DNA of 64,000 nucleotides from GWE2-40-63 sp041664345. GTDB lineage: Bacteria; Bacteroidota; Bacteroidia; Bacteroidales; SZUA-534. Made by a program: the position numbers and the translations under genes. The notes under the pieces were generated by a model. The model saw nothing but the letters and a program-made list of their open reading frames with translations, did no database searches and was not told where the DNA came from. The stretch lies in the NCBI GenBank assembly GCA_041664345.1, contig JBAYKX010000017.1, forward strand, positions 30,786-94,785, written 5' to 3'. This document shows positions 24,462 through 34,912 of this stretch, piece by piece (the first letter of the stretch is position 1; each line of letters begins with the position of its first letter).

Positions 24462-26210
24462 CTATTTTAGTTTAATAATTGAATACGATTGATCGGGAAC
24501 CACCACCGATACAGTGGTACCCCTTTTCGTTAGTTTCAATTCATTTCCAGCCAAGGTAGTTGATTTTTTATAAGGGGTTGTCAGCTCAAAAGTAGCCGAC
24601 GATTCTTTACCTGAAGGGTTTAATACAACCAGCACCATATCGTTTCCATTGGCGCGGGCATAAATAAACGGATAGGTATTTTCCTTTGCGTAAAGTGGAA
24701 TAAATTCGGCATAGTTAGCCAATGCAGGCTCGGAATGTTTCAACGCTATTAACTTTCGGGTTTTGTTCAAAAGTGAGTTCGGATTGTTTTCTTCATCTGC
24801 AACAGTAGGGGCATCTACAGCCGGATCCACCGGTAAATAGAGTTGATTGGCAGTGGCTGTAGAGAATCCCAGATTTGCACTATTAGCCCACTGCATAGGG
24901 GTACGGGCACCATTCCGAGGACGGTAAGCTCCTTCAACCTGTGGCCATGTGGTAGGTAACTGGCGCATACCAATTTCATTTCCATAATAAAGAAAGGGAA
25001 TACCCGGAATGGTCATTCCAAAAGCGTAAATAATTTCTAAATCAATGGTGCTACGTTGGTTACCCAAACGCGCGTTATCGTGATTACCAAGCGGCAAGCA
25101 GATATAACCCTTATCTTTTGTTGGAGTATATTGATCGAGGTATTTTGTTAGGAAGTTGGTGATATTTCCTTTGCCTTCTACATCAAAAAAGCTGTGCCCT
25201 TCGGAATAACCATTTAGAATACGCCAGCTTTCTTTCTGGAACAAATCGTTATAACCATCGAACCAGTGAAAAAAATCGGCATGGAAACAGTCATCCAACG
25301 CATCTTTCGGGTACGACCATTCTGAAACCATAAACCCTTCAGGATATTCATTGTCGAACATTTCACGAATCTCCCTCCAGAATTGTTGGGTGGCATTTTC
25401 GCGGGTATTAAAGAATTGGTCGTTGCCCAAAATGTAGGAGGTTTTGGTTAAAGCACCGGCCATATCGGCACGGAAACCGTCGGCACCCAAGTTCATCCAA
25501 AAGCGCACCACATTTTTCATTTCTTCGCGCATGGCCATTATATCAGGGTGATTTGTGGGTAATTGCCATTTGCAAGCAGTGTCGGGCCTGGCAAAACCAA
25601 AATTCAAAGCGGGCTGGCAAAAGAAAAAGTTACGCATGTATTGCCCGTTGCGGGTTCCAAAGCCTTTAATAAATGAATCTTGATATTCTTTTGGAGGGTT
25701 AACCCAAATATTATCGGTCCAGATGTACCAGTTTGAATACTTATTGGTGTCTTGTTGAGCTGAGGCTTTAAACCAGGCATTTTCCATGGAACTGTAACTG
25801 GCTACAAAATCGAAAATAACCTTTAATCCACGTTTATGGGCTTCCTCGAACAAACGTTTGGCATCATCGTTGTTTCCGTAGCGGGCTGCCACTTTGTAAT
25901 AATCTGAAATATCGTACCCTGCATCGCAATAAGGCGATTCAAAAAAAGGGTTTAGCCAAATAGCATCAACGCCTATGCTTTTAATGTAATCGAGTTTGAG
26001 GATAATACCCTGTAAATCACCTATGCCATCGCCATTTGAGTCGTAGTAGGTTTGGGGATAAATTTGATAGAACACCGCTTTTTTAACCCACTCGGGCGAT
26101 TTTGGTGCCGTGCAATTGCCGGTAATACTAGGGGTTTGTGCTTTAATCAGGGAACTTACGGCCAAAATTCCCATAAACACAAGTAAGGTTTTAATCGAGA
26201 ATAGTTTCAT
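24462..26210 (-). CDS. Secreted GH13 alpha-amylase-family glycosidase
   Basis: A 582-residue protein with an N-terminal signal peptide (about residues 1-24, ending near IKAQ). A (beta/alpha)8 barrel starts at KKAVFYQIYPQTYYD, and a C-terminal beta domain follows. Catalytic regions are visible: the nucleophile Asp in GFRADMAGAL, the acid Glu in MVSEWSYP and the transition-state HD in GNHDNARLG. Region I is odd: the usual DxVxNH reads DFVASYSS, so the conserved Asn-His is replaced by Ser-Tyr. It probably cuts alpha-glucans or oligosaccharides in the periplasm. It is divergent from asnB. Substrate not assigned. Confidence 0.9.
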   Translation of the reverse strand: MKLFSIKTLLVFMGILAVSSLIKAQTPSITGNCTAPKSPEWVKKAVFYQIYPQTYYDSNGDGIGDLQGIILKLDYIKSIGVDAIWLNPFFESPYCDAGYDISDYYKVAARYGNNDDAKRLFEEAHKRGLKVIFDFVASYSSMENAWFKASAQQDTNKYSNWYIWTDNIWVNPPKEYQDSFIKGFGTRNGQYMRNFFFCQPALNFGFARPDTACKWQLPTNHPDIMAMREEMKNVVRFWMNLGADGFRADMAGALTKTSYILGNDQFFNTRENATQQFWREIREMFDNEYPEGFMVSEWSYPKDALDDCFHADFFHWFDGYNDLFQKESWRILNGYSEGHSFFDVEGKGNITNFLTKYLDQYTPTKDKGYICLPLGNHDNARLGNQRSTIDLEIIYAFGMTIPGIPFLYYGNEIGMRQLPTTWPQVEGAYRPRNGARTPMQWANSANLGFSTATANQLYLPVDPAVDAPTVADEENNPNSLLNKTRKLIALKHSEPALANYAEFIPLYAKENTYPFIYARANGNDMVLVVLNPSGKESSATFELTTPYKKSTTLAGNELKLTKRGTTVSVVVPDQSYSIIKLK

Positions 26211-26377
26211 CTGTTTATAGTTTTATTTTTAAAGGTCATATTATTTAACTTAAATTGGTGCTTTGTAAAACTAGTGTATTTTATACACTTTAAGAAAATG
26301 TTGGATACAAAAAGTATTGGTAACTATTCCGACTTAAAACTTGGATATAAACCTGAGCCCTCTTCCACTTTTTCCTT

Positions 26378-26385
26378 TATCTTTG
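26378..26385 (+). promoter_or_regulatory. -7 box TATCTTTG upstream of asnB
   Basis: Matches TAnnTTTG 20 bases before the asnB ATG; no properly spaced -33 TTTG is evident. Confidence 0.4.
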
Positions 26386-26404
26386 AGGCTTTAAGCAAAC
26401 AACC

Positions 26405-28258
26405 ATGTGCGGAATTACCGGGTATTTTTCAAATAAAAACGCAGTATCGGAAACGGAATTGAGGCGGATGACCCAGGTGTTAAGCCACCGCGGCCCTGAT
26501 GCTGAAGGTTTCTATACCCACCAGCATATTGGGTTGGGGCATCGTAGGTTAAGCATCATTGACCTGTCGGAACAAGCCAACCAGCCCATGTTCTCACATT
26601 CAGGCGATTCGGTGATTGTGTTTAACGGTGAAATCTACAATTTTCAAGAAATTGGAAATGAACTTGGGATAACACCTAACACTTCGTCCGATACCGAAAT
26701 AATTCTGGAAGCATTTGAAAAATGGGGACCTTTGTTTGTCAATAAGCTGAATGGCATGTTTGCCATGGCCATTTACCGGATATCGGAAAACAAACTGTAT
26801 CTGTTCCGCGACCGCATGGGCATCAAACCATTGTTTTACTTATTGGCCGACGATCAACTTATTTTTGCCTCTGAATTAAAAGCAATTACCCAACTCAGTT
26901 TTTTTAAGCAACATAAAAACATAAACCCCAATGCAGTAAATACTTTTTTGCAATTGGGCTATATTCCGGCACCTAACACCATTTATGAAAGGGTACATAA
27001 GTTTCCACAAGGAAATTACGCTATTTTCGACGGAAACCGGTTGGAATTAAATTCATACTGGAGTTTGACAGAGCAAGACCATCCATCACCCCTTTCCCAT
27101 TTTGGTGAAGCAAAAGAACAACTGAATGAACTATTGACCAGTTCGGTAAAATACCGGTTGATATCGGATGTTCCCTTTGGAACCTTTTTAAGCGGGGGCA
27201 TCGACAGTTCGCTGGTAACCGCAGTAGCTCAAAAGGTTACCAATCACCAACTGAAAACTTTCTCCATAGGTTTTTCGGAAAGTAAATTCAATGAATCGGG
27301 TTACGCACAACAAGTGGCAACCCATTTGAATACCGATCACCATAACTTTTTGCTTACCGAGAAAGAAGCATTGGGGATGGTTCCCGAAATGTTCCGTTAT
27401 TATGATGAACCCTTTGCCGATTCATCAGCCATTCCTACCATGTTGGTTTCAAAAATGGCACGACAGCAAGTAACCATGACTCTTTCGGGTGACGGCGGTG
27501 ATGAACTTTTTCATGGATATGGGATGTATAATTGGGCTAAACGGTTGAAAAATCCGATTGCTCATAGCAATCGCTATATAATTAAAAATATTCTAAATCA
27601 ACTAAGTCCAAAATATCAGCGGGTAAGCAAGCTTTTTGATTTTGATTCTTCAACCCCTTTAAAACAGCATATATTTTCACAGGAACAATATTATTTTAGC
27701 TTAAAAGAATCGCAAAATATACTCAATCAAGCATATCATATTCCTTTGCCTTTAGATGAAAACCCTATTTCGAATCGTCAATTTAATGCGGCTGAAAGTC
27801 AGGCCCTTTTCGATTTGATGTACTATTTACCCGATGATTTACTGGTAAAAGTAGATAGGGCCAGCATGCGGTTCTCGATTGAAGATAGGGTGCCTCTGCT
27901 CGATTACCGGATAGTTACGTTTGCCTTGAACCTGCATCCCAGTTTAAAAACACACAACGGAATCCAAAAGTACCTACTCAAGGAACTGCTTTACGCTTAT
28001 GTTCCCCGCGAACTATTCAACCGACCTAAATGGGGGTTCAGCATACCAATGAATAAATGGCTCAAAGGCGATTTGAACTTTTTAATTAAGGAATACCTTT
28101 CGGAAGATAAGGTAAATGAAGCCGGATTTGTTAAACCCGAAGAAGTTACCCAACTGATTCAAGAATACCTAACCACCAACAAAGAATACCTGTACAACCG
28201 GGTTTGGGTATTAATATGCCTCCATCAATGGTATCAGGAGGTTTACAAGAATTTATAA
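26405..28258 (+). CDS. asnB: Asparagine synthase (glutamine-hydrolysing)
   Basis: A 617-residue protein. Met-Cys-Gly at the start supplies the Cys2 nucleophile of the class II glutaminase domain, with RGPDAEGF and FNGEIYNF following. The C-terminal synthetase domain has the ATP pyrophosphatase loop LSGGIDSSLV. It makes asparagine from aspartate, glutamine and ATP. Distant homologues amidate other substrates, but nothing around it suggests a special role. The start is fixed by the need for Cys at position 2. Confidence 0.92.
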   Translation: MCGITGYFSNKNAVSETELRRMTQVLSHRGPDAEGFYTHQHIGLGHRRLSIIDLSEQANQPMFSHSGDSVIVFNGEIYNFQEIGNELGITPNTSSDTEIILEAFEKWGPLFVNKLNGMFAMAIYRISENKLYLFRDRMGIKPLFYLLADDQLIFASELKAITQLSFFKQHKNINPNAVNTFLQLGYIPAPNTIYERVHKFPQGNYAIFDGNRLELNSYWSLTEQDHPSPLSHFGEAKEQLNELLTSSVKYRLISDVPFGTFLSGGIDSSLVTAVAQKVTNHQLKTFSIGFSESKFNESGYAQQVATHLNTDHHNFLLTEKEALGMVPEMFRYYDEPFADSSAIPTMLVSKMARQQVTMTLSGDGGDELFHGYGMYNWAKRLKNPIAHSNRYIIKNILNQLSPKYQRVSKLFDFDSSTPLKQHIFSQEQYYFSLKESQNILNQAYHIPLPLDENPISNRQFNAAESQALFDLMYYLPDDLLVKVDRASMRFSIEDRVPLLDYRIVTFALNLHPSLKTHNGIQKYLLKELLYAYVPRELFNRPKWGFSIPMNKWLKGDLNFLIKEYLSEDKVNEAGFVKPEEVTQLIQEYLTTNKEYLYNRVWVLICLHQWYQEVYKNL

Positions 28259-28267
28259 GGTGAAATG

Positions 28268-28520
28268 ATGCTGGTTACTGGTTGCTGGTTGCTGTCTTCA
28301 GGCTTCCAACTTCTAATTTTTGTTTTCTTGCTTCTGACTTTTCAATATTGCGGTGCATGTTACAATGTCATTCCATTTCAACTAATGTGGATGCACCGCT
28401 TTTTGTTGTTTTTGTTTTCTCGGGGCGTTGCCCCGAGCTTTGTTCTTTCGCCCTTTTAGGGCTGCCACTACTTCTAACTTCTAACTTCGGACTATTCACT
28501 TCTAACTTCCAATCTCTAAT
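28268..28520. repeat. Low-complexity spacer with two REP-like hairpins
   Basis: There is no gene between asnB and pgeF. The spacer holds short direct repeats (GGTTACTGGTTGCTGGTTGC at 28268-28292, ACTTCTAACTTC-type units around 28470-28510). It also holds two hairpins: CTCGGGGC/GCCCCGAG at 28419-28437 and GCCCT/AGGGC at 28450-28462. Confidence 0.6.
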
Positions 28521-28529
28521 CTCTATCAT

Positions 28530-29293
28530 CTAATTAATCATTATCCCCGTAATAATCCGACCGGTTTTGCCACCATCGCGACGAGCCGAATAATACAATT
28601 CATTTTGCTGATACGTACAATGGTTATCAGTTTTAATATTGTCATTCAACACACCATGCCTTAACAGCAGTTCCGTGTTGGCCCTATTCAGGTTGCAATA
28701 ATATTTTCCTGGAGTATTACTTGCTTTAAAAATCTTTTCATTAGCTAATCCATGGGCACTAAAAGCCTCATATACATCGGAACCCACTTCATATATTTCC
28801 TGCGAAATACAAGGTCCGATGTATGCAATTACTTGACTGGGATTGGTGCCAAAATTCTGCTGCATTAAAGAAATTGCGGTTCCGGTAATGTTTTGGGCAG
28901 TTCCCCGCCATCCGGCATGAATAGCGGCTACAACTTCATGTATCGGATCAACCAGCAAAATTGGTGTGCAATCGGCGGTTTGTATGCATAAACAAATACC
29001 TTTTACATTAGTTATCAGTCCATCTGTATCAGCATAAGGAGCTTCCTGATTTTTTTCTCGTACAATTTGAATATTGGCGGAATGGGTTTGTTTGGCAAAC
29101 ACCAGTTGTTCCGAGTTAATATTCAATTGGGAGGTATAATATCATAAATATTATTCCAAAGAGCCGCTTTCAATCCGGTTACTATTTGTTCGTTAAAAGT
29201 TCGTTGAAGGTGCAATGGCAAATCAGCTTTTGTGGTAGTAAAAGCTTTAATTACAGAACCAAATCCTTCATTTTCAGTAGTATGCCAAATCAT
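28530..29293 (-). CDS. pgeF: PgeF/YfiH laccase-domain protein, frameshifted
   Basis: A purine nucleoside phosphorylase / peptidoglycan-editing-factor family protein. The 28530-29126 frame has the metal-binding pattern KQTHSANI, QTADCTPILL and AAIHAGWRGTAQN. The missing N-terminus is in another frame from ATG 29293 (MIWHTTENEGFG...). The two join if one C is restored in the C run at 29131-29129, giving ...DIIPPQLNINSEQLVF. Full length would then be about 254 residues, normal for the family. It is either a one-base deletion or a read error. Confidence 0.85.
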
Positions 29294-29591
29294 AAAATGA
29301 CAGTTATATTTGTGCCAACAAAGCTATAATTAATGTGTCAATTTTGTTAAACCACACAATTAAAATGTGGTGTTATAAAAATCCTGTTATTCTAAAAATA
29401 AAATAGTTACCATTAAATAACCGGTGAAACATTAAAATTGATAAATTTGAACGGATAATTTCAATTTTATAGTAACCCTGTTTCCTTATTTTCATTAAAA
29501 TCGTCTTGGCCTTTCTGAAAAGAAGTAACGAATAGTTTTTATATCAAGAGTGCGCTATCAAAACAAGACCCATTGTCCACAAATAGTAGCT

Positions 29592-32156
29592 ATGTCAAAA
29601 TTTTTCAACAATACGCATTGTAGTAAATATTATCAGTTATTATTGAAATTAGCATTAATAACATTGCTGATTATTCCTTTACAGGCTTTCTCTGAGAATA
29701 AATTCCAACAATTATATACCCAACTAGTAAATGCCGAAAACCTTGCCACTATCAATAAAGATTCTGCCCTGACCCTCTCCATTAAACTTATTGAAGAGTT
29801 GAAAAAGGAACCAAATTATCCTGATTCCCTTTTAGGTTATGCCTACTATATTTTGGGGGAATGTTACCGATATGGAGCCAATTGCGACCAAGCATTGAGT
29901 TATCAGGACACGGCTTTAAAATATGTCACGAAACCTGATTATTTATTTGGGCAAAGCCGCATTTACCATGGAAAAGGAAATATTTTTTTGATTCTTGGAT
30001 CGTTCGATTCTGCCATGTATTATTACCAAAAGGCCATTGCCATAAGAACGAAACTAAACCAACCATTCGAGTTATCAAAATCGATGGTCAATTTAGGAAT
30101 TGTGTATTTCAAAAAATCACAATACGATTCTGCCTTGTATTATTACTCAGAATCACTGCGAATGCGCACCCAAATAAACGATTCGGCCGGCATAGTAACC
30201 TCCTTGACCAATATTGGAAATGTATATTTATACCAAAATAATTTTGAGCTAGCTGCATCGTATTACTTAAAAGCAAAACAACTAATTGATACCACTGTAT
30301 CATCGAGACAATTGGCAAGCATTATAAATAACATTGGTAATATTTACAATCGTCAAGGACAATATACCTTAGCCCTCGAAAACTTTATGCAGGCTATGCG
30401 CTGGTACGATGCATTGGGCGACAGAGCCGGAAAAGCAAAAATATACAACAATGCGGCATTAATACATTTTGAACAAGGAAATTTATTGCTCGCTATGCAG
30501 TATCATGCAGAAGCATTGGAGCTTTTTACTGAAATTAACGACAAATTTGGCATTGCCGACACGTATTATTACATAGCCCGCATCCATCATATAAATAAGG
30601 AATATGACAAGGCAAAAAACTATTTTCAATTTGCTTTAAAAGAAAAGACAGAATTGGACGATGTTGCAGGAATTGCGGATTGTATGCAGAATTTGGGAGT
30701 CATTTATTTAGATACGCACGGGTATGACTCAGCTGGTTTTTGCTTACAAAAAGCCATCGCAAGCTATGTTCAAATCAAGAATAAATATGGCCAGGCTGTA
30801 GCTTTAAATAATTTAGCTGAACTAAACATGCAATTAAAAAAATATTCCAAAGCCTTTGATTATGCTCAGCAAGCGCTTAAGGTTGCTGAAATGTATAATG
30901 GCCTCAACGAAATGATGTTTGCCAAGGAGCAAATGGCCAATGCCAGTGAATTTAAAGGGAATTACAAGGAAGCGTTGCGCTTAACAAAACAAGTCATTGA
31001 GTTAAATGATTCTCTTTTTAGCCAGAAAAAATCAGAATCCATTATGGAATTGGAATCGAAATACCAACTGGAACGCAAGCAACAAGCCATTGAAATGCAG
31101 CAAGTACAACTAGCTAAAAGAGATTTGGAGTTTAAAAACAAAGAAAATGAAATTGTTTGGCAAAAAAGATTACGGAATCTTTACTTAGGATTGGTACTGT
31201 TACTCTCTGTTTTAGTAGTGATGCTTATCAGAAATTTGGTACACCGTAAAGCCCTGAACAACAAATTGGCCAAACAACAGCATGATATATTGATTAAGAA
31301 TGAGGATCTGGCTCAACTCAACGAAGAACTGAGAACTACGCAACAACAAATTGTAATGCAAAACGAAACCTTGTTGCAACAAAATAATAAAATTGTGCAA
31401 GCCAATAAAACATTTCAGGATAGTGTGAATTATGCACAATACATTCAACGAGCCGTGCTACCATCGAAACAGCGCATGAATTCCGTATTGCCAAATCATT
31501 TTGTACTTTATATGCCAAAATTTATTGTGGGTGGCGATTTTTACTGGGTACACCGAGCCAACCATAAAATAATAGTAGCAGTTGGCGACTGCACAGGTCA
31601 TGGCGTTCCGGGAGGGTTTTTAAGCATGTTGGGATTGGCATTCTTGAAAGAGATAGTTACCGTACAAAATATGTATAAAACCAATTTGGTGCTCGATGCT
31701 TTGAGAAGCCAAGTAATTGATTCTCTTCAACAAACAAGAGATTTAATGGAATATAACGATGGTATTGATATTTCATTGCTGGTTATTGATGAGCAAAATA
31801 GAACCATTGAGTATTCAGGAGCAAGAGGAAAAATAGTAATTATTTCCAATCAATCGCCGGTAATACTAAAAGGAGACCGAATGCCTGTTGGATTCAGTCC
31901 AAAAATGAAACCCTTTAACTCTGAAACCTTTGCTCTACTGCCAAACCAAACGTTTTACCTTTTAACCGATGGGTTTACCGACCAATACAACGAAACCAAC
32001 GAAAAATTTGGAATGAACCGATTTGTAGATCTTTGTAAAGATAATTGCTCTAAAGCGTTACCTTTACAAAAGGAAGTGTTTTTTCAAACCTTCCAAAATT
32101 GGCGAGGTAATTTTGAACAAATTGATGATGCAACAGTTTTATCAATTAATATCTAA
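29592..32156 (+). CDS. TPR sensor with SpoIIE-type PP2C phosphatase
   Basis: About 854 residues from ATG 29592; a GTG at 29550 would add 14. There is a signal peptide near residues 10-35, and many tetratricopeptide repeats follow (about 60-440, e.g. 'ALYYYSESLRMRTQINDSAG'). Next come a coiled coil, one membrane helix near 'LYLGLVLLLSVLVVMLIRN', a second coiled coil and a C-terminal SpoIIE/PP2C domain with VGGDFYWVHR, VAVGDCTGHGVPG and LLTDGFTDQYNE. The TPRs would face the periplasm and the phosphatase the cytoplasm. Such proteins are common in Bacteroidota and probably dephosphorylate anti-sigma-factor antagonists. No partner switch is nearby. Confidence 0.88.
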   Translation: MSKFFNNTHCSKYYQLLLKLALITLLIIPLQAFSENKFQQLYTQLVNAENLATINKDSALTLSIKLIEELKKEPNYPDSLLGYAYYILGECYRYGANCDQALSYQDTALKYVTKPDYLFGQSRIYHGKGNIFLILGSFDSAMYYYQKAIAIRTKLNQPFELSKSMVNLGIVYFKKSQYDSALYYYSESLRMRTQINDSAGIVTSLTNIGNVYLYQNNFELAASYYLKAKQLIDTTVSSRQLASIINNIGNIYNRQGQYTLALENFMQAMRWYDALGDRAGKAKIYNNAALIHFEQGNLLLAMQYHAEALELFTEINDKFGIADTYYYIARIHHINKEYDKAKNYFQFALKEKTELDDVAGIADCMQNLGVIYLDTHGYDSAGFCLQKAIASYVQIKNKYGQAVALNNLAELNMQLKKYSKAFDYAQQALKVAEMYNGLNEMMFAKEQMANASEFKGNYKEALRLTKQVIELNDSLFSQKKSESIMELESKYQLERKQQAIEMQQVQLAKRDLEFKNKENEIVWQKRLRNLYLGLVLLLSVLVVMLIRNLVHRKALNNKLAKQQHDILIKNEDLAQLNEELRTTQQQIVMQNETLLQQNNKIVQANKTFQDSVNYAQYIQRAVLPSKQRMNSVLPNHFVLYMPKFIVGGDFYWVHRANHKIIVAVGDCTGHGVPGGFLSMLGLAFLKEIVTVQNMYKTNLVLDALRSQVIDSLQQTRDLMEYNDGIDISLLVIDEQNRTIEYSGARGKIVIISNQSPVILKGDRMPVGFSPKMKPFNSETFALLPNQTFYLLTDGFTDQYNETNEKFGMNRFVDLCKDNCSKALPLQKEVFFQTFQNWRGNFEQIDDATVLSINI

Positions 32157-32172
32157 ACATAAAAACAAGGTT

Positions 32173-33390
32173 ATGAAAAAATTTACTCGTTTTTTGGCAT
32201 GGTCACTTACAATTGCCCTATTAACAAGTGCTTCGATACTAAGTGCCAAGGATAAAAAAGATAAAAACAAAGAGGAAGGGTATGTATTTACCCCAAAAAT
32301 TGAAATTCCTTGTACTCCGGTAAAAGATCAAGCCAGCAGTGGAACCTGTTGGAGCTTTGCCACCACTTCGTTTGTTGAATCGGAAATAATTCGTTTGGGT
32401 CAAGCATCGTTCGACCTGTCGGAAATGTTTTTTGTACATCATGCCTATTCCCAAAAAGCCATCAAATACATCCGATACCAAGGCATGGCTAACTTTAGCG
32501 AAGGCGGTCAGGCCCACGATGTGATGAACCTTATTGGTCAATATGGCTTGATTCCTGAAGAAGCTTATACCGGGATTAATTATGGATTAACTTACCACCG
32601 GCATGGGGAAATGGGAGCTGTAATGAAAGGGATTTTAGATAAAAGCCTTGAAACAAAAAACGGGTTTAGCAATAAAAGTTTAGATGTTTTGGATGCTACC
32701 TTGGATATCTATTTAGGAAAAATGCCTGAAAGCTTTACCTATCAAGGAAATACGTTTACTCCAAAGGCGTTTGCCACCAGTTTAAGCTTTAATCCATCGG
32801 ATTATTTTGAATTTACATCTTACCAATGCTATCCGTTCGATACCTTAGTTGATTTGGAAATTCCTGATAATTGGTCGCATGGGAAATACTACAACATTCC
32901 AATTGATGAATTAATTCAAATAATGAACTACGCTTTTGAACACGGCCATTCGGTGAATTGGGACGGCGATGTAAGTGAACCGGGGTTCTCGCACAATCAT
33001 GGAGTAGCCATTATTCCAGAAAGTGACCCAAAAAATATGGAAGAAAGCGAACGGTTAAAATGGGAAGCCCTTTCGGAAGAAGAAAAATCGGAAATGCTTT
33101 TTGACTTTACCAAACCGCGAAATGAGAAAACCATAACCCAGGAAATGCGCCAAAAAACATTCGATAAGTTTCAAACTACCGACGACCATTTGATGCATTT
33201 GGTGGGTACCGCTACCGACCAACGAGGAACCAACTATTTCCGCACTAAAAACTCATGGGCCGACGACAGTAATGATTTTGGCGGCTATTTGTATATGAGC
33301 GAAGCATACATCCGGCTAAAAACCATTGCCATTCAAGTGCATAAGGATGCTATACCGGATTCAATAAAGCAAAAGCTTGGGTTGAAATAA
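32173..33390 (+). CDS. C1-family cysteine peptidase (PepC/bleomycin hydrolase-like)
   Basis: About 405 residues from ATG 32173, with a signal peptide ending near SILSAKDK. The papain-type active site is present: Gln and Cys in VKDQASSGTCWSFATTSF, His in DDHLMHLVGTATD, Asn in TKNSWADD. A lid-like insertion fills the middle, as in aminopeptidase C. It is likely periplasmic, degrading peptides. I rejected the upstream start at 32113 because it overlaps the phosphatase gene and would bury the signal peptide. Confidence 0.88.
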   Translation: MKKFTRFLAWSLTIALLTSASILSAKDKKDKNKEEGYVFTPKIEIPCTPVKDQASSGTCWSFATTSFVESEIIRLGQASFDLSEMFFVHHAYSQKAIKYIRYQGMANFSEGGQAHDVMNLIGQYGLIPEEAYTGINYGLTYHRHGEMGAVMKGILDKSLETKNGFSNKSLDVLDATLDIYLGKMPESFTYQGNTFTPKAFATSLSFNPSDYFEFTSYQCYPFDTLVDLEIPDNWSHGKYYNIPIDELIQIMNYAFEHGHSVNWDGDVSEPGFSHNHGVAIIPESDPKNMEESERLKWEALSEEEKSEMLFDFTKPRNEKTITQEMRQKTFDKFQTTDDHLMHLVGTATDQRGTNYFRTKNSWADDSNDFGGYLYMSEAYIRLKTIAIQVHKDAIPDSIKQKLGLK

Positions 33391-33410
33391 TCAATGTTAC
33401 ATTAAATAAT

Positions 33411-33450
33411 GAAAAGACCTCAAAACCATAGTAGCTTTTGAGGTCTTTTC
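33411..33450 (+). terminator. Intrinsic terminator after the C1 peptidase
   Basis: GAAAAGACCTCAAAA pairs perfectly with TTTTGAGGTCTTTTC around a 10-base loop, followed by ATTTTATT. Confidence 0.9.
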
Positions 33451-33581
33451 ATTTTATTCAAAATGGATTATAAACATCGTCTTGTAAAAATCAATATCTA
33501 TTTTGAAATGAGCATACTGTAAAGCACTAAACAATTTAGAGGGTTTTGTTAAATGAACCACCACTTAGTACCAAATATTTA

Positions 33582-33589
33582 TAAATTTG
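33582..33589 (+). promoter_or_regulatory. -7 box TAAATTTG upstream of the transaldolase gene
   Basis: Perfect TAnnTTTG match 25 bases before the TTG start; the -33 box is weak. Confidence 0.5.
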
Positions 33590-33614
33590 CAGATAGAACT
33601 AAAAACTTTGGAGT

Positions 33615-34271
33615 TTGAAATTTTTTCTCGACACCGCCAATCTTGATCAGATAAGAGAAGCACAAGATTTGGGTATTATTGATGGAGTAACCACCAATCC
33701 TTCATTAATGGCAAAAGAAGGTATTAAAGGGCAGGCGAATATCCTGAAACATTATGTTGATATCTGCAACATTGTAGATGGCGATGTGAGTGCCGAAGTT
33801 ATTGCCACCGATTACGAAGGAATGATTAAAGAAGGGGAAATTTTGGCTGCTCTGCATCCGCAAATAGTGGTTAAAGTTCCTGTAATTAAAGATGGAATAA
33901 AAGCTATAAAATACTTATCATCAAAAGGCATCCGTACCAATTGCACATTAATTTTTACGGTTGGACAAGCATTATTGGCTTCCAAAGCAGGTGCTACTTA
34001 TGTTTCGCCATTTGTTGGTCGGTTGGATGATATTTCGCAAGATGGTATGGAGTTGATTGGCCAAATTGTTGACATGCTCAATTATTACGAAATGGGTACT
34101 CAAGTATTGGCCGCTTCAATCCGCAGCCCTTTACATATTATAAAATGCATTGAGTTAGGTGCCGATGTGGCCACTTGCCCATTGGAACCAATTTTGGCCT
34201 TATTAAAACACCCATTAACCGATAGTGGTTTGAAAAAATTCCTCGACGATTACCACAAACTTAACGGTTAG
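33615..34271 (+). CDS. Transaldolase / fructose-6-phosphate aldolase family
   Basis: 218 residues, the short TalC/Fsa type. MKFFLDTANLDQIREA at the start, VTTNPSLMAKEG and the Schiff-base lysine in IVVKVPVIKDG identify it. It moves dihydroxyacetone units between sugar phosphates in the pentose phosphate pathway; transaldolase activity is the usual assignment in Bacteroidota. The start is TTG, directly followed by the conserved N-terminus. The next gene begins three bases after its stop. Confidence 0.9.
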   Translation: MKFFLDTANLDQIREAQDLGIIDGVTTNPSLMAKEGIKGQANILKHYVDICNIVDGDVSAEVIATDYEGMIKEGEILAALHPQIVVKVPVIKDGIKAIKYLSSKGIRTNCTLIFTVGQALLASKAGATYVSPFVGRLDDISQDGMELIGQIVDMLNYYEMGTQVLAASIRSPLHIIKCIELGADVATCPLEPILALLKHPLTDSGLKKFLDDYHKLNG

Positions 34272-34274
34272 CAG

Positions 34275-34889
34275 ATGCTTATCAAGATTTATCCGGAGAA
34301 TCCGAATGACCGTGAAGTTCAAAAAGTAGTGGAACTATTGAATAATGGCGGGGTTATTATCTACCCAACCGACACGGTTTATGGTATTGGATGCGATATT
34401 AACAATCCGAAAGCTGTGAACCGGGTTGCCAAAATCAGAGGGATAAATCTTGAAAAAGCTAATTTTTCTTTTATTTGTTTCGACCTAAGTCACATTGCCG
34501 ATTACACTAAAAATGTTCCGAACGATGTGTTTAAATTAATGAAGCGGAATTTGCCAGGGCCTTTTACTTTTGTATTGGAAGCCAATAACAACGTTCCAAA
34601 AATATTTAAAGCGCGAAAAAAGACCATCGGGATTCGTGTACCCAATAATAACATTATCCGTACTTTGGTAAAACAGTTAGGAAATCCCATTTTATCCACT
34701 TCCATTCATGATGAAGATGAAATTTTGGAATACTCCACCGATCCGGAATTAATTCATGAAAAATATGAATGGTTGGTTGATGCTGTAATTGATGGCGGAT
34801 ATGGCGATAACGAACCTTCAACCGTGGTTGATTGCTCGGCTGATGGATATGAAATTCTGCGTCAAGGAAAAGGGGAATTGTTGCTTTGA
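34275..34889 (+). CDS. Sua5/YciO/YrdC-domain protein (L-threonylcarbamoyladenylate synthase type)
   Basis: 204 residues, a single YrdC domain with GGVIIYPTDTVYGIGCDI and, later, TIGIRVPNNN and STVVDCS. The family makes threonylcarbamoyl-AMP for tRNA t6A. Its short length and lack of a Sua5 C-terminal domain make a YciO-like paralogue possible. It is co-transcribed with the transaldolase and convergent with the glycosyltransferase downstream. Confidence 0.85.
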   Translation: MLIKIYPENPNDREVQKVVELLNNGGVIIYPTDTVYGIGCDINNPKAVNRVAKIRGINLEKANFSFICFDLSHIADYTKNVPNDVFKLMKRNLPGPFTFVLEANNNVPKIFKARKKTIGIRVPNNNIIRTLVKQLGNPILSTSIHDEDEILEYSTDPELIHEKYEWLVDAVIDGGYGDNEPSTVVDCSADGYEILRQGKGELLL

Positions 34890-34912
34890 GGTTACAATCT
34901 GGTCGTAAAAAA

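Noticed and set aside
28265..28533. Small hydrophobic reading frames between asnB and pgeF
   Set aside because: They arise from short direct repeats and hairpins with low complexity; no start context or family likeness.
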